Notes: generated by a model from the letters alone, not told the origin. A DNA stretch of 64,000 nucleotides from Nostoc sphaeroides (GCF_003443655.1 NZ_CP031941.1:987501-1051500), one strand, 5' to 3'; positions 1-9,394 are shown, counted from the first letter of the stretch. A program made the numbers and translations.

Positions 1-936
1 AGGTAGCATGAAACCAAGGGTATTTTGCCCCGATGCTACTGATGCTGCTACAAGTTTTTTACCTGTCGCTTGTAGTAAAACAATTGGTGCAGCAGAACTT
101 GTCAATAGTTCTTTTTCTTTGGCATTGACAGTACAATATTGTTCAATTATTGCAATATCTCGCGCCATTAAAGCAAATGGTTTGTGATAGCGCCTTTTGC
201 GCTGACGCAGTTTTTGTACAACGGTTTCCTGAGTTGCATCGCAAGCTAAATGAATACCACTTAAGCCTTTAATTGCGACAATCTCACCCTTTTGCAACAA
301 AGTACAAACAGCATCCACATCATCTAGCATAGAAAACATGGAAGCAGTAACCGATTTACCATCAGCGCGTTCTAACCAAGCTGTGGGGCCACAAACATGA
401 CAAGCTACAGGTTGGGCGTGAAAACGGCGGTTCTCGACATCGTGGTATTCCTTTGCACATTCGGGACATATAGCAAACGCAGACATACTGGTATTGCATC
501 TGTCATAAGGAATTGCACGAATAATACTCAGGCGAGGGCCGCAATGAGTGCAATTAGTAAAAGGGTAACGATAAAAGCGGCTAAAGGGATCAAATATTTC
601 TTGTTGACACTGTGGACAAGTAGCTGCATCAGGGACAATTTCTGTTTTAATAGCATTATTGACACTACTAGAAATCACAAAATTGTTAAAGTTAAATTCA
701 CCTTTATAAGGAATTCTAGTTAGCTGATTAATTTTCGCTAATGGTGGACATTCTGTTTGCAATCTGGCAACAAATTCTGTTAATGCTTCCTCACTACCAG
801 ATACCCGAATTAATACACCTTGCCCATCATTACAAACATCTCCATACAAACCGCAAGCTTTAGCAAGACGATATACAGTAGGTCGAAATCCTACTCCCTG
901 AACAGTACCGCGAACTCTAATTTCTTCAATCGGCAT
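1..936 (-). CDS. hypF: HypF, carbamoyltransferase for [NiFe]-hydrogenase maturation (N-terminal part; runs off the window)
   Basis: HypF uses carbamoyl phosphate and ATP to make the cyanide ligands of the [NiFe] active site, passing the carbamoyl group to HypE. The frame starts at the ATG at 936 and is open to base 1. It shows an acylphosphatase domain at the N-terminus (VRGTVQGVGFRP), then paired zinc-finger motifs (CPQC, CTHCGP, CPEC, CHVCGP), then the start of a YrdC-like domain. The Kae1-like C-terminal half lies outside the window. It is the last visible gene of a minus-strand series beginning at 5731, so it is probably co-transcribed with the NHL and NifU/Rieske genes. Confidence 0.95.
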   Translation of the reverse strand, partial: MPIEEIRVRGTVQGVGFRPTVYRLAKACGLYGDVCNDGQGVLIRVSGSEEALTEFVARLQTECPPLAKINQLTRIPYKGEFNFNNFVISSSVNNAIKTEIVPDAATCPQCQQEIFDPFSRFYRYPFTNCTHCGPRLSIIRAIPYDRCNTSMSAFAICPECAKEYHDVENRRFHAQPVACHVCGPTAWLERADGKSVTASMFSMLDDVDAVCTLLQKGEIVAIKGLSGIHLACDATQETVVQKLRQRKRRYHKPFALMARDIAIIEQYCTVNAKEKELLTSSAAPIVLLQATGKKLVAASVASGQNTLGFMLP

Positions 937-1028
937 AGAGACTTCCAAATAAAAAAATACCCAAAAAACTCTCTTCTCCTCATTTCTCTGTGTTCTCTGT
1001 GTCTCTGTGGTTCGTTTATTTAGCTAAT

Positions 1029-2255
1029 TTATTTCTTAGAAATCCCATAATTAAACTGCCACAGCAAAATTCGGTTATTTCCAGAATCAGCTATTACCAA
1101 CCTATTGCCACAAATTTTTATCCCATAACACCAATTTAAACTATCTCGTTTAGGCAATCCGAAATTACGATTTTCACCTTTACTTTGAAAATTTATTTGT
1201 CCTGCCAACCCATCTGCCATCACACCTTGCAATGATAAAATTGATTCTGGCTTTCTCCATCCTAACAAACGAGAATTAGCAGTATCCGCAACTACTAACC
1301 AATCGCCAGCCACCGCCACACCATAAGGCATACTCAAACTACTAGCGCTAGGCAAATAAACTCCTTGATTCATTTCCACAAAATCAAAGCTTTTTTGTCC
1401 TAAAACCACAGCACAAGGAGTATTATTTTCTGTTGGCATTCCTTGCCAAATCATCACTCGGTGATTACCTGCATCGCTGACAACCAAATTTTCTCCCCAA
1501 AAAGCGATGTCGTGACACCAACGCATACTAGCTGCGGTTGGAGAATCACCGCCGTTTTCATTGCGAGATATCATATCCGGTTGTCCCAAAACTAAATCAG
1601 CCGGTTGACCATTTTCTGTTGGTAACTGATGCCAAATTAATAGTCTTCGATTACCAGTGTCAGCAATAAATAGCCGTCCTTGATGATAGTAAACACCATA
1701 AGGCCAGTGCATTGTACTAGCAGATGCTTGCTGATTGCCTCGATTTGGTTCATTCTCTGTAAAATTAACTTGCCCTAACACCAAATCTGCTGGAACATTG
1801 TTATCTTCTGGTAGGTTTTTCCAAATCAAAACTCGATGATTCCAAGCATCGGCGACAGCTAACCCTTCGCCGCAAGCAGAAATGCCTGTTGGTACACTTA
1901 AAGTTGTCCTTCCCGGTGTAATTTTAGCATTTTGTCCTTCATGATAAAAGTCAGGTTGTCCAATTACCCAATCAGCCGGTTGACTATCTCTCGTGGGTAA
2001 ATTTTGCCATCCTAATAATCGATGATGTCCTGTATCTGATACCCATAATGGGCCAGTTTCTGATAACAAGCAAGCACCACGAGGCCCAAACATTGTTGTG
2101 GCATTGGGTGTTACAGGTATAACTAATTGTTCGGGTTCAATAATGTTACCTAAAATTACCTCTGCACCATGAGGTGATAGAGGTAAATATTGAGGATTTT
2201 CTGTTGCTTCTAGCGGTAATTGTGATATGGGATTAATTATGATTGGGATATCCAT
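1029..2255 (-). CDS. NHL-repeat beta-propeller protein of the extended hyp operon
   Basis: A 408-residue protein made of repeated NHL units. Motifs such as VADAWNHRVLIW, IADTGNRRLLIW, VSDAGNHRVMIW, VADTANSRLLGW and IADSGNNRILLW recur about every 60 residues, which suggests a five- or six-bladed propeller. No signal peptide is visible. An NHL gene directly upstream of hypF is known from the extended hyp operon of Nostoc strains, where these genes have been proposed to help mature the small hydrogenase subunit. The exact role is unproven. The start is the ATG at 2255; 92 bases separate its end from hypF. Confidence 0.85.
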   Translation of the reverse strand: MDIPIIINPISQLPLEATENPQYLPLSPHGAEVILGNIIEPEQLVIPVTPNATTMFGPRGACLLSETGPLWVSDTGHHRLLGWQNLPTRDSQPADWVIGQPDFYHEGQNAKITPGRTTLSVPTGISACGEGLAVADAWNHRVLIWKNLPEDNNVPADLVLGQVNFTENEPNRGNQQASASTMHWPYGVYYHQGRLFIADTGNRRLLIWHQLPTENGQPADLVLGQPDMISRNENGGDSPTAASMRWCHDIAFWGENLVVSDAGNHRVMIWQGMPTENNTPCAVVLGQKSFDFVEMNQGVYLPSASSLSMPYGVAVAGDWLVVADTANSRLLGWRKPESILSLQGVMADGLAGQINFQSKGENRNFGLPKRDSLNWCYGIKICGNRLVIADSGNNRILLWQFNYGISKK

Positions 2256-2359
2256 GAACCGCAGATAGATGCTGATAATTATTTAAAAACATTAATGGTG
2301 ATTAGCATGTAACAACAGTAACGGTTTTGCATTATGCTTTTTCAAATTCAGTTAAAACT

Positions 2360-2494
2360 CAATACGGTTTAGTTAGTGCCAAAAACCTTGAAATGTGTAG
2401 GTTGGGTTGAGGAACTAAACCCAACATTTTCGGGGCTTTGTTGGGTTGCGCTTTGCTTAACCCAACCTACAATTTTCCTTAACTGAATCGTATT
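2360..2494. repeat. Palindromic element, 'AATACGGTT' family, copy 1
   Basis: The ends are inverted copies of each other (AATACGGTTTAGTTA at the left, TTAACTGAATCGTATT at the right). An inner inverted pair, GTAGGTTGGGTT and AACCCAACCTAC, lies between them. The same layout recurs at 22727-22999, 34190-34319 and, without the outer ends, at 42919-43018. It has no coding capacity and resembles a miniature inverted-repeat element. Confidence 0.8.
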
Positions 2495-2599
2495 TACTTA
2501 AAACCTCTAATTAAGTTCTGTATTAATCAAGCTAAAAAAATTAATATGGCTTTTAGTAATTTTTGCTACATGGCAAGTTTTTCGCATGAGTGCGCGATT

Positions 2600-2960
2600 T
2601 ACTGAAATGAGAAAGCAAACTGGGGTTTGAGAAAGTAAAAGCTTATTTTACTTGCGGAAAACACTAAAATGAGTAAGTCAAATGACCTTTTACTTGCGGA
2701 AAACACCAAAATGAGTAAGCAAACTGGAGTTTGAATAAGTAAAATCTCATTTTGCTTGCGGAAAACACTAAAATGAATAAGCAAACTGGGGTTTGAATAA
2801 GTCAAATGACCTTTTGAGAAAGTAATATGCCTTTTTACTTTCTCAAAACACTAAAATCAATACCTGAATTATACAAATGAGAAAGCATTCGGGCATTTTG
2901 CTTGCACAAAACACTAAAATGAATGCGCGAACTACTGAAATGAAAAAGTAAATTAGCCGT
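2600..2960. repeat. Degenerate tandem repeats related to the 62-bp array at 39284
   Basis: Blocks such as AAATGAGAAAGCAAACTGG, TTTGAGAAAGTAAAA and CTTGCGGAAAACACTAAAA recur several times in varying order. The same blocks form clean 62-bp units near 39.3 kb, inside the large nifD element. Here the units have diverged and been rearranged. Confidence 0.75.
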
Positions 2961-3008
2961 GATTGACTAATTGCCAAGTATATTTGCTGAAATCTTACCT
3001 TCGCATGA

Positions 3009-3854
3009 TCATTTTTGTAGTTTCACAAAAACCTTATCGTCTTTAACCTTGACTGGATACGACTGAAGCGAAACATCAGGCACGGTTAAGCATTTACCTG
3101 TCTCTAATTTGTACTGGAATCCGTGGGCAGGACAGGTAATAATACCATTTTCAACTTTACCCTTTTCTAAGGGAGATCCTAGATGGGTACAGGCATTACG
3201 GTAACATTTTACTGTAACGCCTTGACGATGTAAAATTAGCGAAGTACCAGCAAGTTGTACTGCGATGACGTTAAACTCAGGAACTTCATCAATAGTTGCT
3301 ACTTTGATCCAAGTACAAGTTATTTTTGAAGAGAATGGACTGATTAAACCAGAATTCGCGTTCTTAACAGCAGGGCTATTATTGACTGCAACAACTTTGG
3401 TAATTTCAGGACAATGGTTTTTTATTGCCTGTTCTACTCCCTGAGATAAAGTCAAAGTAGAAGCTGGACAACTGCTGCAAGTTCCGATTAATTTAACTTC
3501 TACTGTATCTGGGGGCTTAATTGCCACTAATTCTACATCACCATCATGGCTTTTTAAACCTGGGCGAACTTCTTCAAGGGCTGCCTGAATGCGTTGTGAA
3601 AGTGGAGGCTTTGGTGGTTTGACTAGTTCGTGATAGAGTAGCACTGCATATACTAATTCATCTGCAACAGCATGGCGCAAAGCCGGCAGTGATTCTTGTT
3701 TTAGGCTTTTAATCAAATTAGTCAACGCAGCTTTATGCAAAGCTTCAATTGCTCTTTTTAGACCTACTGCTACACACCGTTGGCTTTCATCCCACTCGGA
3801 TATAATTGCCTCGAAACGATTAATTTCCTGAATTAATTCTTCAAGATTTGTCAT
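3009..3854 (-). CDS. NifU-like / Rieske fusion protein of the extended hyp operon
   Basis: A 281-residue protein with three parts. Residues about 1-85 form an uncharacterised helical region. Residues about 88-155 form a NifU C-terminal-type Fe-S scaffold, with SHDGDVELV and the CSSCP cysteine pair. Residues about 185-280 form a Rieske [2Fe-2S] domain with ACTHLGSP and CPAHGF. A NifU/Rieske protein in this operon fits delivery of Fe-S clusters or electrons for the hydrogenase small subunit; that role is inferred from context. The start is the ATG at 3854, followed upstream by low-complexity GGGCATT repeats. Confidence 0.85.
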   Translation of the reverse strand: MTNLEELIQEINRFEAIISEWDESQRCVAVGLKRAIEALHKAALTNLIKSLKQESLPALRHAVADELVYAVLLYHELVKPPKPPLSQRIQAALEEVRPGLKSHDGDVELVAIKPPDTVEVKLIGTCSSCPASTLTLSQGVEQAIKNHCPEITKVVAVNNSPAVKNANSGLISPFSSKITCTWIKVATIDEVPEFNVIAVQLAGTSLILHRQGVTVKCYRNACTHLGSPLEKGKVENGIITCPAHGFQYKLETGKCLTVPDVSLQSYPVKVKDDKVFVKLQK

Positions 3855-4000
3855 TTGTCATTGGGCATTGGGCATTGGGCATGGGGCATTGGGTATTGGT
3901 TGTTTATCAATGACAATTCATACCAATTCGTAATTAAGAAAGTCAGATATTGTTTGGGTTTCGGAGTTGGAATGTGTTACCTGATTTTAGAGGATTGGTA

Positions 4001-4225
4001 TCACTTCGTTTTAAAATCCTTGAAGAGAAACGGCATAATCATGCCCGTCACTAAACTAGATAAGATGATTGGTATGTAGAAGGGAATGGGGGCTTGTGCA
4101 AGTAACACTAGCAGTAAAAAACCTACGGCAATACCAATAGTAGTTTGCTTGAGAAAAAATCTTGGATTGCGTATTAGCTTTCCTTTAAAAAACAACTTGG
4201 CAGATAACCATCCTAGCTCTAACAT
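4001..4225 (-). CDS. Small membrane protein of the extended hyp operon
   Basis: A 74-residue protein with two predicted membrane segments (around TTIGIAVGFLLLVLLAQ and YIPIILSSLVTGMIMPFLF) and a basic N-terminal stretch (KGKLIRNPRFFLK). It ends in a lysine-rich tail. It begins nine bases after the end of the next small membrane gene, so the two are probably translated together. Small paired membrane proteins occur at this position beside hup/hyp genes in Nostoc. No biochemical function is known. Confidence 0.7.
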   Translation of the reverse strand: MLELGWLSAKLFFKGKLIRNPRFFLKQTTIGIAVGFLLLVLLAQAPIPFYIPIILSSLVTGMIMPFLFKDFKTK

Positions 4226-4233
4226 ATTTTATC

Positions 4234-4500
4234 CTAATAATTTGTCAAGAAATTTAAAGCAACAAGTCCTAAGAAGATGGCAGGAATTACACCCGCAGGG
4301 GCAAATAATGCACCAAGCATTGCTGAAAGTTGATATCCTATATCTTTCCCAGCTAATATCATTCCACCAATTGCACCGCCAACCATAGCCAAGGCTGTTG
4401 CTATAATTAGCCACACCAATTCTGTTGCTATGTTAAGATCGCCATCTGCTAAACTTGTGAGAAAATTTATCACATTTGGCGTTGTTAAAATGTCTCTCAT
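4234..4500 (-). CDS. Small membrane protein of the extended hyp operon
   Basis: About 88 residues with two or three hydrophobic segments rich in Gly and Ala (ELVWLIIATALAMVGGAIGG; SAMLGALFAPAGVIPAIFLGL). A start at 4515 is possible. The ATG at 4500 is preferred because a GAGG ribosome-binding sequence sits just ahead of it, overlapping the earlier ATG. The Gly-rich segments suggest tight helix packing, possibly with its neighbour at 4001-4225. The function is unknown; the hydrogenase link comes from gene order only. Confidence 0.7.
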   Translation of the reverse strand: MRDILTTPNVINFLTSLADGDLNIATELVWLIIATALAMVGGAIGGMILAGKDIGYQLSAMLGALFAPAGVIPAIFLGLVALNFLTNY

Positions 4501-4562
4501 GCTGTTTTTCCTCATTGTTTAAGTAAAGAGTTAAGAATCAATTTAGATTCATAACCAATACG

Positions 4563-4687
4563 CGTGGGTTTTTGAGACGCGATAAATCGTGGGTTTTTGA
4601 GACGCGATAAATCGTGGGTTTTTGAGACGCGATAAATCGTGGGTTTTTGAGACGCGATAAATCGTGGGTTTTTGAGACGCGATAAAT
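4563..4687. repeat. Five perfect 25-bp tandem repeats
   Basis: The unit is CGTGGGTTTTTGAGACGCG followed by ATAAAT, repeated five times without a mismatch. It sits between the TPR gene and the small membrane gene. Each unit contains half of the GAGACGCGAT...ATCGCGTCTC hairpin that recurs at many intergenic sites in this window (8.1, 17.5, 19.5, 29.8, 32.0, 53.1 kb). Confidence 0.9.
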
Positions 4688-4720
4688 CGCCGTCTCTACA
4701 AGGGTTTTGGTCTATAACTT

Positions 4721-5731
4721 CTAACCCTTCATTTCTACTTCTACATCTTGTAATGCTTGGACTACTACCTCTGCTTGGGCAATTTGTTGGTATTCTGTAA
4801 ATATTTCTAAAGCACTTTGATAGTAGATACGGGCTTGCAAAAGATTTTGAGGATTACCAGCTTCTGGTTTTTCAGGATCGTCTGGTAAGTTGAATAGGGC
4901 GTTGGCTTTGTTGGAAATTGTGTTAGCGTACTCTAAAGGTGTATCTTTAGCGTTACGCACTTTTAGCGCTTCGTCATAAGCTGCGATCGCACGTAAGTTA
5001 TTCTCGACAGGATGGGAACTCACTAAATATTGCAAAGCGTTACCTAAGTTGTTTTGCAACATGGCATATTCTCTAGGATGATCGATTAGATTAATATGCT
5101 TTAGTGCTACCTCAAATGATTGCACAGCTAACCCTTGACGCAAGTATTCCCGTTCCGATGCTAGGGGCATAGAAAGGTAAGCGATCGCAATATTGTTATA
5201 CAAAATCGCGTATTCTTGGGGGTAATCTTCCCAAGTAAACACCCGCAAAGCCTCATGATAAGCCTGGATGCTGTCGGTTATCCGCGCCAAATTGAACGGT
5301 ACAAGCGACTGCAACACTAGCCCAAAATTCATTTGCGTCTCTGCTACTTCCTCTGGAGAAGCTAATTGTTGTAAAATCGGTAACGCCTCTTCATAACCGA
5401 CTTTAGCTTGCAGCAGCAGTTCGTAATCAGCATCCGGTATTGCCTGTAATGTCCCTGCCATACCCACTTTGGCCCTGGCTTTCAGTAGGGGATACTCCTC
5501 ACCACACATTTCATAGGCCCGGTAATATAAACCAACTGCATTTCGCAAGTCTTGGGCAACTTTGGGCTTTTTTTGAAAACCCTGTGCTATCTCAATCAGC
5601 ATTTGGATTTTTTCTTCTGCTGAAGCTGACTCTGAAGCAACAGCTGCTACCGCAGCCTTCACCGCCGAATCTGTAATGCTGGGGTTCATAACTCTGCCGT
5701 ACTCTAGCCAATTGGGAATTGAGTCCAACAC
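4721..5731 (-). CDS. TPR-repeat protein, first gene of the extended hyp operon
   Basis: A 336-residue helical repeat protein. TPR-like pairs are visible in the middle and C-terminal parts (EYAILYNNIAIAYLSMP; EYAMLQNNLGNALQYL; LEYANTISNKANALFNLP). These are protein-interaction scaffolds. The gene precedes the membrane, NifU/Rieske and NHL genes on the same strand and heads the series towards hypF. This matches the TPR gene of the extended hyp operon in Nostoc. No signal peptide is apparent. The start is the ATG at 5731. Confidence 0.8.
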   Translation of the reverse strand: MLDSIPNWLEYGRVMNPSITDSAVKAAVAAVASESASAEEKIQMLIEIAQGFQKKPKVAQDLRNAVGLYYRAYEMCGEEYPLLKARAKVGMAGTLQAIPDADYELLLQAKVGYEEALPILQQLASPEEVAETQMNFGLVLQSLVPFNLARITDSIQAYHEALRVFTWEDYPQEYAILYNNIAIAYLSMPLASEREYLRQGLAVQSFEVALKHINLIDHPREYAMLQNNLGNALQYLVSSHPVENNLRAIAAYDEALKVRNAKDTPLEYANTISNKANALFNLPDDPEKPEAGNPQNLLQARIYYQSALEIFTEYQQIAQAEVVVQALQDVEVEMKG

Positions 5732-6157
5732 CCATGAATGATTGAGATACGCATTTGCATCTAATCACGGGCAATACTGATTTACGCAGGCTTCGAGTCC
5801 TTTAGGCGGAATTCCCCTTTTTGTCTGAGACGAGGGATTAGTGACTGGTGACTAGAGACTGGGAATTAGGGAAGAGTTTCCCAATCCCCAATACCTAGTC
5901 CCCAATCTCTAAAATATAAAACACCCTATTTATAAAATTCTAGGGGGAAATTGCTAATATTAATGTCAGCTTTAAACACCTAATTTTTTTAAAATACTTT
6001 TTGTATCATCACTCGACACAATTCAAATATTATTTATGGAATTGTTGACATACATATATGCACTATCTTACCAGCTAATTTTTGTATATTCCAAAGATTC
6101 GCCACGGAATCGTCAAAGTGTAAAATATATTCATCAACGACTGTAAAACAAGCTACC
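5732..6157. other. Intergenic region between the hyp series and the DUF2887 remnant
   Basis: About 425 AT-rich bases between divergent genes. Part of it (about 5838-5915) is a degenerate inverted repeat of GGGACTAG/CTAGTCCC-like words. It should hold the promoter of the minus-strand hyp series. I could not point to a convincing -10/-35 pair or NtcA site by eye. Confidence 0.5.
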
Positions 6158-6604
6158 TTGAAAACAGACAGTATCTTCTATCGGATCTTTCAGAGTATCC
6201 CCACTACTTTCTTTGAACTGATTAACCAACCACCACAACTAGCCAGTGTTTACCAATTTTCTTCAGTAGAAGTCAAACAACTAGCCTTTAGAATCGATGG
6301 CGTTTTCCTGCCAAATGCAGCAGAACTACCCATCTATTTTGCCGAAGTGCAATTTCAACCAGACAAAAAGTTCTACTCACGTTTATTTACCGAAATCTTT
6401 AACTATCTCGACAAAACCGAATTAATCAATAATTGGCGTGGTGTTGTCATCTACCCCAACCGCAGCGTTGATACTGGAGATAGCGAAAGATATACAGAAT
6501 TACTCAACTCACAACGAGTGACTCGCGTCTATCTTGACGAATTAAGCTCAATTGAAGCATCATCAATCGGTATAGAGACAGTTAAAGTAATTCGTAATTC
6601 GTAA
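6158..6604 (+). pseudogene. Truncated DUF2887 (Rpn-like PD-(D/E)XK) protein
   Basis: A 148-residue frame beginning at a TTG codon. It matches the N-terminal part of the DUF2887 family (YRIFQSIPTTFFEL, AYFAEVQF-type PD-(D/E)XK core: FRIDGVFLP ... YFAEVQFQ). Family members are usually about 200-300 residues. Here the frame runs into the repeat that begins at 6582, which supplies its last residues and stop codon. It is therefore probably a remnant broken by that insertion. Relatives are common multicopy genes in cyanobacteria and are linked to transposase-like nucleases. Confidence 0.7.
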
Positions 6605-6702
6605 TTCGTAATTCGTAATTAAGTTTTGTAATGGGGATTTAACCCCAACACAAAACTTGCCGGTTTTAGAACCGGGGGACTTAAACCCACGGAACTAGTT
6701 AA
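6582..6702 (+). repeat. 121-bp repeat, left arm of an inverted pair
   Basis: This sequence is the exact reverse complement of 8920-9040. It begins with four GTAATTC units. It then holds two hairpins: GGGGATTTAACCCC enclosed by TTTTGT/ACAAAA, and CCGGTTTTAGAACCGG. Left and right copies diverge at once outside the 121 bp. It looks like a miniature mobile element and truncates the DUF2887 gene. Confidence 0.9.
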
Positions 6703-7040
6703 AATCTGACTGCTTAAAATACTCATCCTTTCGCACGAATTAACAGCTAGCAGGAATGAATTCAGTACGCGAGGTTATTTAACGCCAGTAAGTAAAAAAT
6801 AATAATTTTGTTTTTACTGTTTTTTATTTGTTAAATCTGTTACGAGTATAACAAACATAATAATTTAAAATAATCTCGTCCAACTTTTGACTATTGTTAA
6901 TGATTAATTCTTTTTTAATGAAAGAGAATTAAATCAAAAAATATCTTAGTATTGAAAAACAAATATTGATAAGCAGGTGAGACTTTACAAGCATTATCAC
7001 CTACATCATGCATGGGAAACAATACAAAAACACCTAGCCG
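6703..7040 (+). promoter_or_regulatory. hupS upstream region
   Basis: AT-rich leader of about 340 bases ahead of hupS. An inverted pair, GGTGA (6977-6981) and TCACC (6999-7003), lies within 70 bases of the start codon. hup promoters of Nostoc are activated by NtcA in heterocysts. No clear GTA-N8-TAC site was found here by eye, and no strong Shine-Dalgarno sequence precedes the ATG at 7041. Confidence 0.45.
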
Positions 7041-8003
7041 ATGACTAACGTACTATGGCTACAAGGTGGTGCTTGTTCAGGCAACACCATGTCATTTCTC
7101 AACGCTGAAGAACCGACAGTCTGCGATTTAATTGCCGACTTTGGTATCAATATACTTTGGCATCCTTCCTTGGGGCTGGAACTAGGCAACGATTTGCAAA
7201 CACTGCTACGGAATTGTATTTCTGGCACAATTCCTTTAGATATCTTGGTATTTGAAGGCAGCGTTGTTAATGCCCCCAACGGTACTGGCGAATGGAATCG
7301 GTTTGCCGATCGCGCCATGAAAGATTGGTTATTAGACCTTGCTAAAGTTGCTAAATTTATCGTCGCTGTGGGAGACTGTGCCACCTGGGGAGGAATTCCC
7401 GCCATGTCACCTAATCCTAGCGAATCGGAAGGTTTACAATTTCTCAAGCGCCAAGAAGGCGGCTTTTTAGGGAAAGATTTCGTATCACAAGCGGGATTAC
7501 CTGTAATTAATATACCTGGATGTCCTGCCCATCCCGACTGGATTACGCAGATATTAGTTGCGATCGCTACTGGACGCATAGCAGACATTGCTTTCGATGA
7601 ACTAAATCGTCCTCAAACCTTCTTCAACACCTATACCCAAACTGGTTGTACCCGCAACGTTCACTTTGCCTACAAAGCATCAACCAGCGAATTTGGTCAG
7701 CGCAAAGGCTGTCTATTTTATGACTTGGGTTGTCGCGGCCCCATGACTCATTCCTCCTGCAACCGCATCTTATGGAACCGCGTCTCTTCCAAAACTCGCG
7801 CCGGAATGCCTTGTTTAGGTTGCACAGAACCAGAATTTCCCTTCTTTGACCTCAAACCAGGAACAGTATTTAAAACCCAAACAGTAATGGGAGTTCCCAA
7901 AGAATTACCGCCAGGATTCAACAAAAAAGACTACGCCTTACTCACAATGGTTGCAAAAGATGCAGCGCCAGCTTGGGCAGAAGAAGACTTTTTTACAGTT
8001 TAG
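7041..8003 (+). CDS. hupS: Uptake [NiFe]-hydrogenase small subunit HupS
   Basis: A 320-residue Fe-S subunit that passes electrons from H2 oxidised at HupL. The Cys ligands are spread across the whole length: GGACSGN near the N-terminus, VGDCATWGG, NIPGCPAHP, TGCTRNVHF, CLFYDLGCRGP and PCLGCTEPEFPFF. There is no twin-arginine signal peptide and no C-terminal membrane helix, as expected for cyanobacterial HupS. Membrane attachment must therefore use another partner. It lies 257 bases ahead of hupL; that gap contains ATGACAAATG repeats and a GACGGCGATTTATCGCGTC hairpin. Confidence 0.97.
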   Translation: MTNVLWLQGGACSGNTMSFLNAEEPTVCDLIADFGINILWHPSLGLELGNDLQTLLRNCISGTIPLDILVFEGSVVNAPNGTGEWNRFADRAMKDWLLDLAKVAKFIVAVGDCATWGGIPAMSPNPSESEGLQFLKRQEGGFLGKDFVSQAGLPVINIPGCPAHPDWITQILVAIATGRIADIAFDELNRPQTFFNTYTQTGCTRNVHFAYKASTSEFGQRKGCLFYDLGCRGPMTHSSCNRILWNRVSSKTRAGMPCLGCTEPEFPFFDLKPGTVFKTQTVMGVPKELPPGFNKKDYALLTMVAKDAAPAWAEEDFFTV

Positions 8004-8260
8004 TCATTAGTCATTTGTGATTTGACCAATGACTATAACCTAATACAGTTCAGAATGAGCAACAAAACACTTGTAGAGACGGCGATTTATCGCGTCTTGA
8101 AAACCCAAGCGTATTAGACTATAACCTTTCACACTCCCATCAACGATAAATCAAGGGTTTCGACCATTTTGCAGGAGAGGCGAGTGAATAATTACCAATG
8201 ATAAATGACCAATGACCAATGACAAATGACAAATAGCAAATGACAAAGGACAAATGACAA

Positions 8261-8771
8261 ATGACAATTCAATCATTAGATATATCGCCCGTCGGTAGAG
8301 TTGAAGGCGATTTAGATGTTCGAGTTGATATTGAACACGGTAGAGTAGTCAACGCCTGGACACACGCTGAATTATTTCGCGGATTTGAAGTTATCCTACG
8401 CGGTAAAGACCCCCAAGCTGGATTAATTGTCACACCTCGCATTTGCGGAATTTGCGGCGGTTCTCACCTAACTTGTGCATCTTGGGCATTAGATACAGCT
8501 TGGGAAACAGAAGTTCCCCGCAATGCAATTTTAGCCAGAAATCTTGGTCAAATTGTCGAGACAATTCAAAGCATCCCCCGCTATTTTTATGGACTGTTTG
8601 CCATTGATTTAACCAATAAAAAATACCGCCATAGTCGCTTTTATGAGGAAGCTGTTAAACGTTTTGCTGCCTTCACTGGCAAATCTTACGAACTAGGCAT
8701 AACAATTTCCGCTAAACCCGTAGAAATTTATGCACTATTGGGCGGACAATGGCCCCACAGCAGTTATATGG
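8261..8771 (+). CDS. hupL: Uptake hydrogenase large subunit HupL, N-terminal segment (interrupted gene)
   Basis: Residues 1-170 of HupL, including the first active-site motif RICGICGGSH with the nickel-ligand cysteines C62 and C65. Translation as it stands continues past 8771 into non-homologous sequence and stops at 8845. The break falls inside CACAGCAGTTATATGG (codons H-S-S-Y-M). The same bases in the same frame recur at 13279, where the protein resumes. Joining the two copies gives a 531-residue HupL, the usual length for Nostoc HupL. The gene should be functional only in cells that have excised the element. Confidence 0.97.
8755..8771 (+). repeat. Left recombination site of the hupL element
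   Basis: CCACAGCAGTTATATGG, identical to 13278-13294. The core is the 16-bp direct repeat known from the Anabaena PCC 7120 hupL element. Confidence 0.95.
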
Positions 8772-8919
8772 AAAGAAATTGGGGAATTGCTTATATAGTA
8801 AGGATTTGGCAGGATATGTGTAATGATTCCCTGGTTTTTCCTTAAATTAGGCGATAAACCCACAGTCAGCTACACCATAAGCAAAGATAGCAAGCAGTAA
8901 ATCCATTTATTTTTCTCTG

Positions 8920-9040
8920 TTAACTAGTTCCGTGGGTTTAAGTCCCCCGGTTCTAAAACCGGCAAGTTTTGTGTTGGGGTTAAATCCCCATTACAAAACT
9001 TAATTACGAATTACGAATTACGAATTACGAATTACTTTAA
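8920..9040 (-). repeat. 121-bp repeat, right arm of an inverted pair
   Basis: Exact reverse complement of 6582-6702. This copy lies inside the hupL element, whereas its partner lies outside, upstream of hupS. Confidence 0.9.
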
Positions 9041-9394
9041 AAGTTATTTGCTTTTCCCAGGTATTACCTAATTTTTCCCTAACCCTAGATTAGCGATGTC
9101 TAGCGACAAGCCGCTTTGCGTCTACGCAGTTAAGGAAGTCCAAGGCAAGTAGTTAAGTATAATTATTGTCTTGCTGTTAAAGTATAAATCCGGCTTTTCC
9201 TCAATATAAATACGCAAATAGTCATATCAGGGTTTAAATAATTATAATTTGGTCTAAGTATAGAAGTATTGATTTCTTTGTTTAAAAATTGAGCGATCGC
9301 TTTTCTCAAAGATATTTAACGGTGAAATTATCGAATTTTGAGCAGAAATACATGGTATCGTCAGACAAGTTGGCAAAAATGCACTCGCCACATA

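Larger units (their letters stand above)
2256..3008. other. Gene-free repeat-rich spacer in the hyp operon
   Basis: About 750 bases between the NifU/Rieske gene and the NHL gene, with no believable gene. It holds one palindromic element (2360-2494) and a stretch of degenerate tandem repeats (about 2600-2960). The only open frame (2599-2805, minus) consists of repeat-derived sequence. If the hyp genes form one transcript, this spacer is read through. Confidence 0.7.

Noticed and set aside
7034-7588. 184-residue open frame antisense to hupS
   Set aside because: It lies wholly over a strong conserved gene, has no family pattern, and mirrors the codon bias of hupS. The same applies to the antisense frames over nifN (27817-28260), nifE and XisC (12087-12506).
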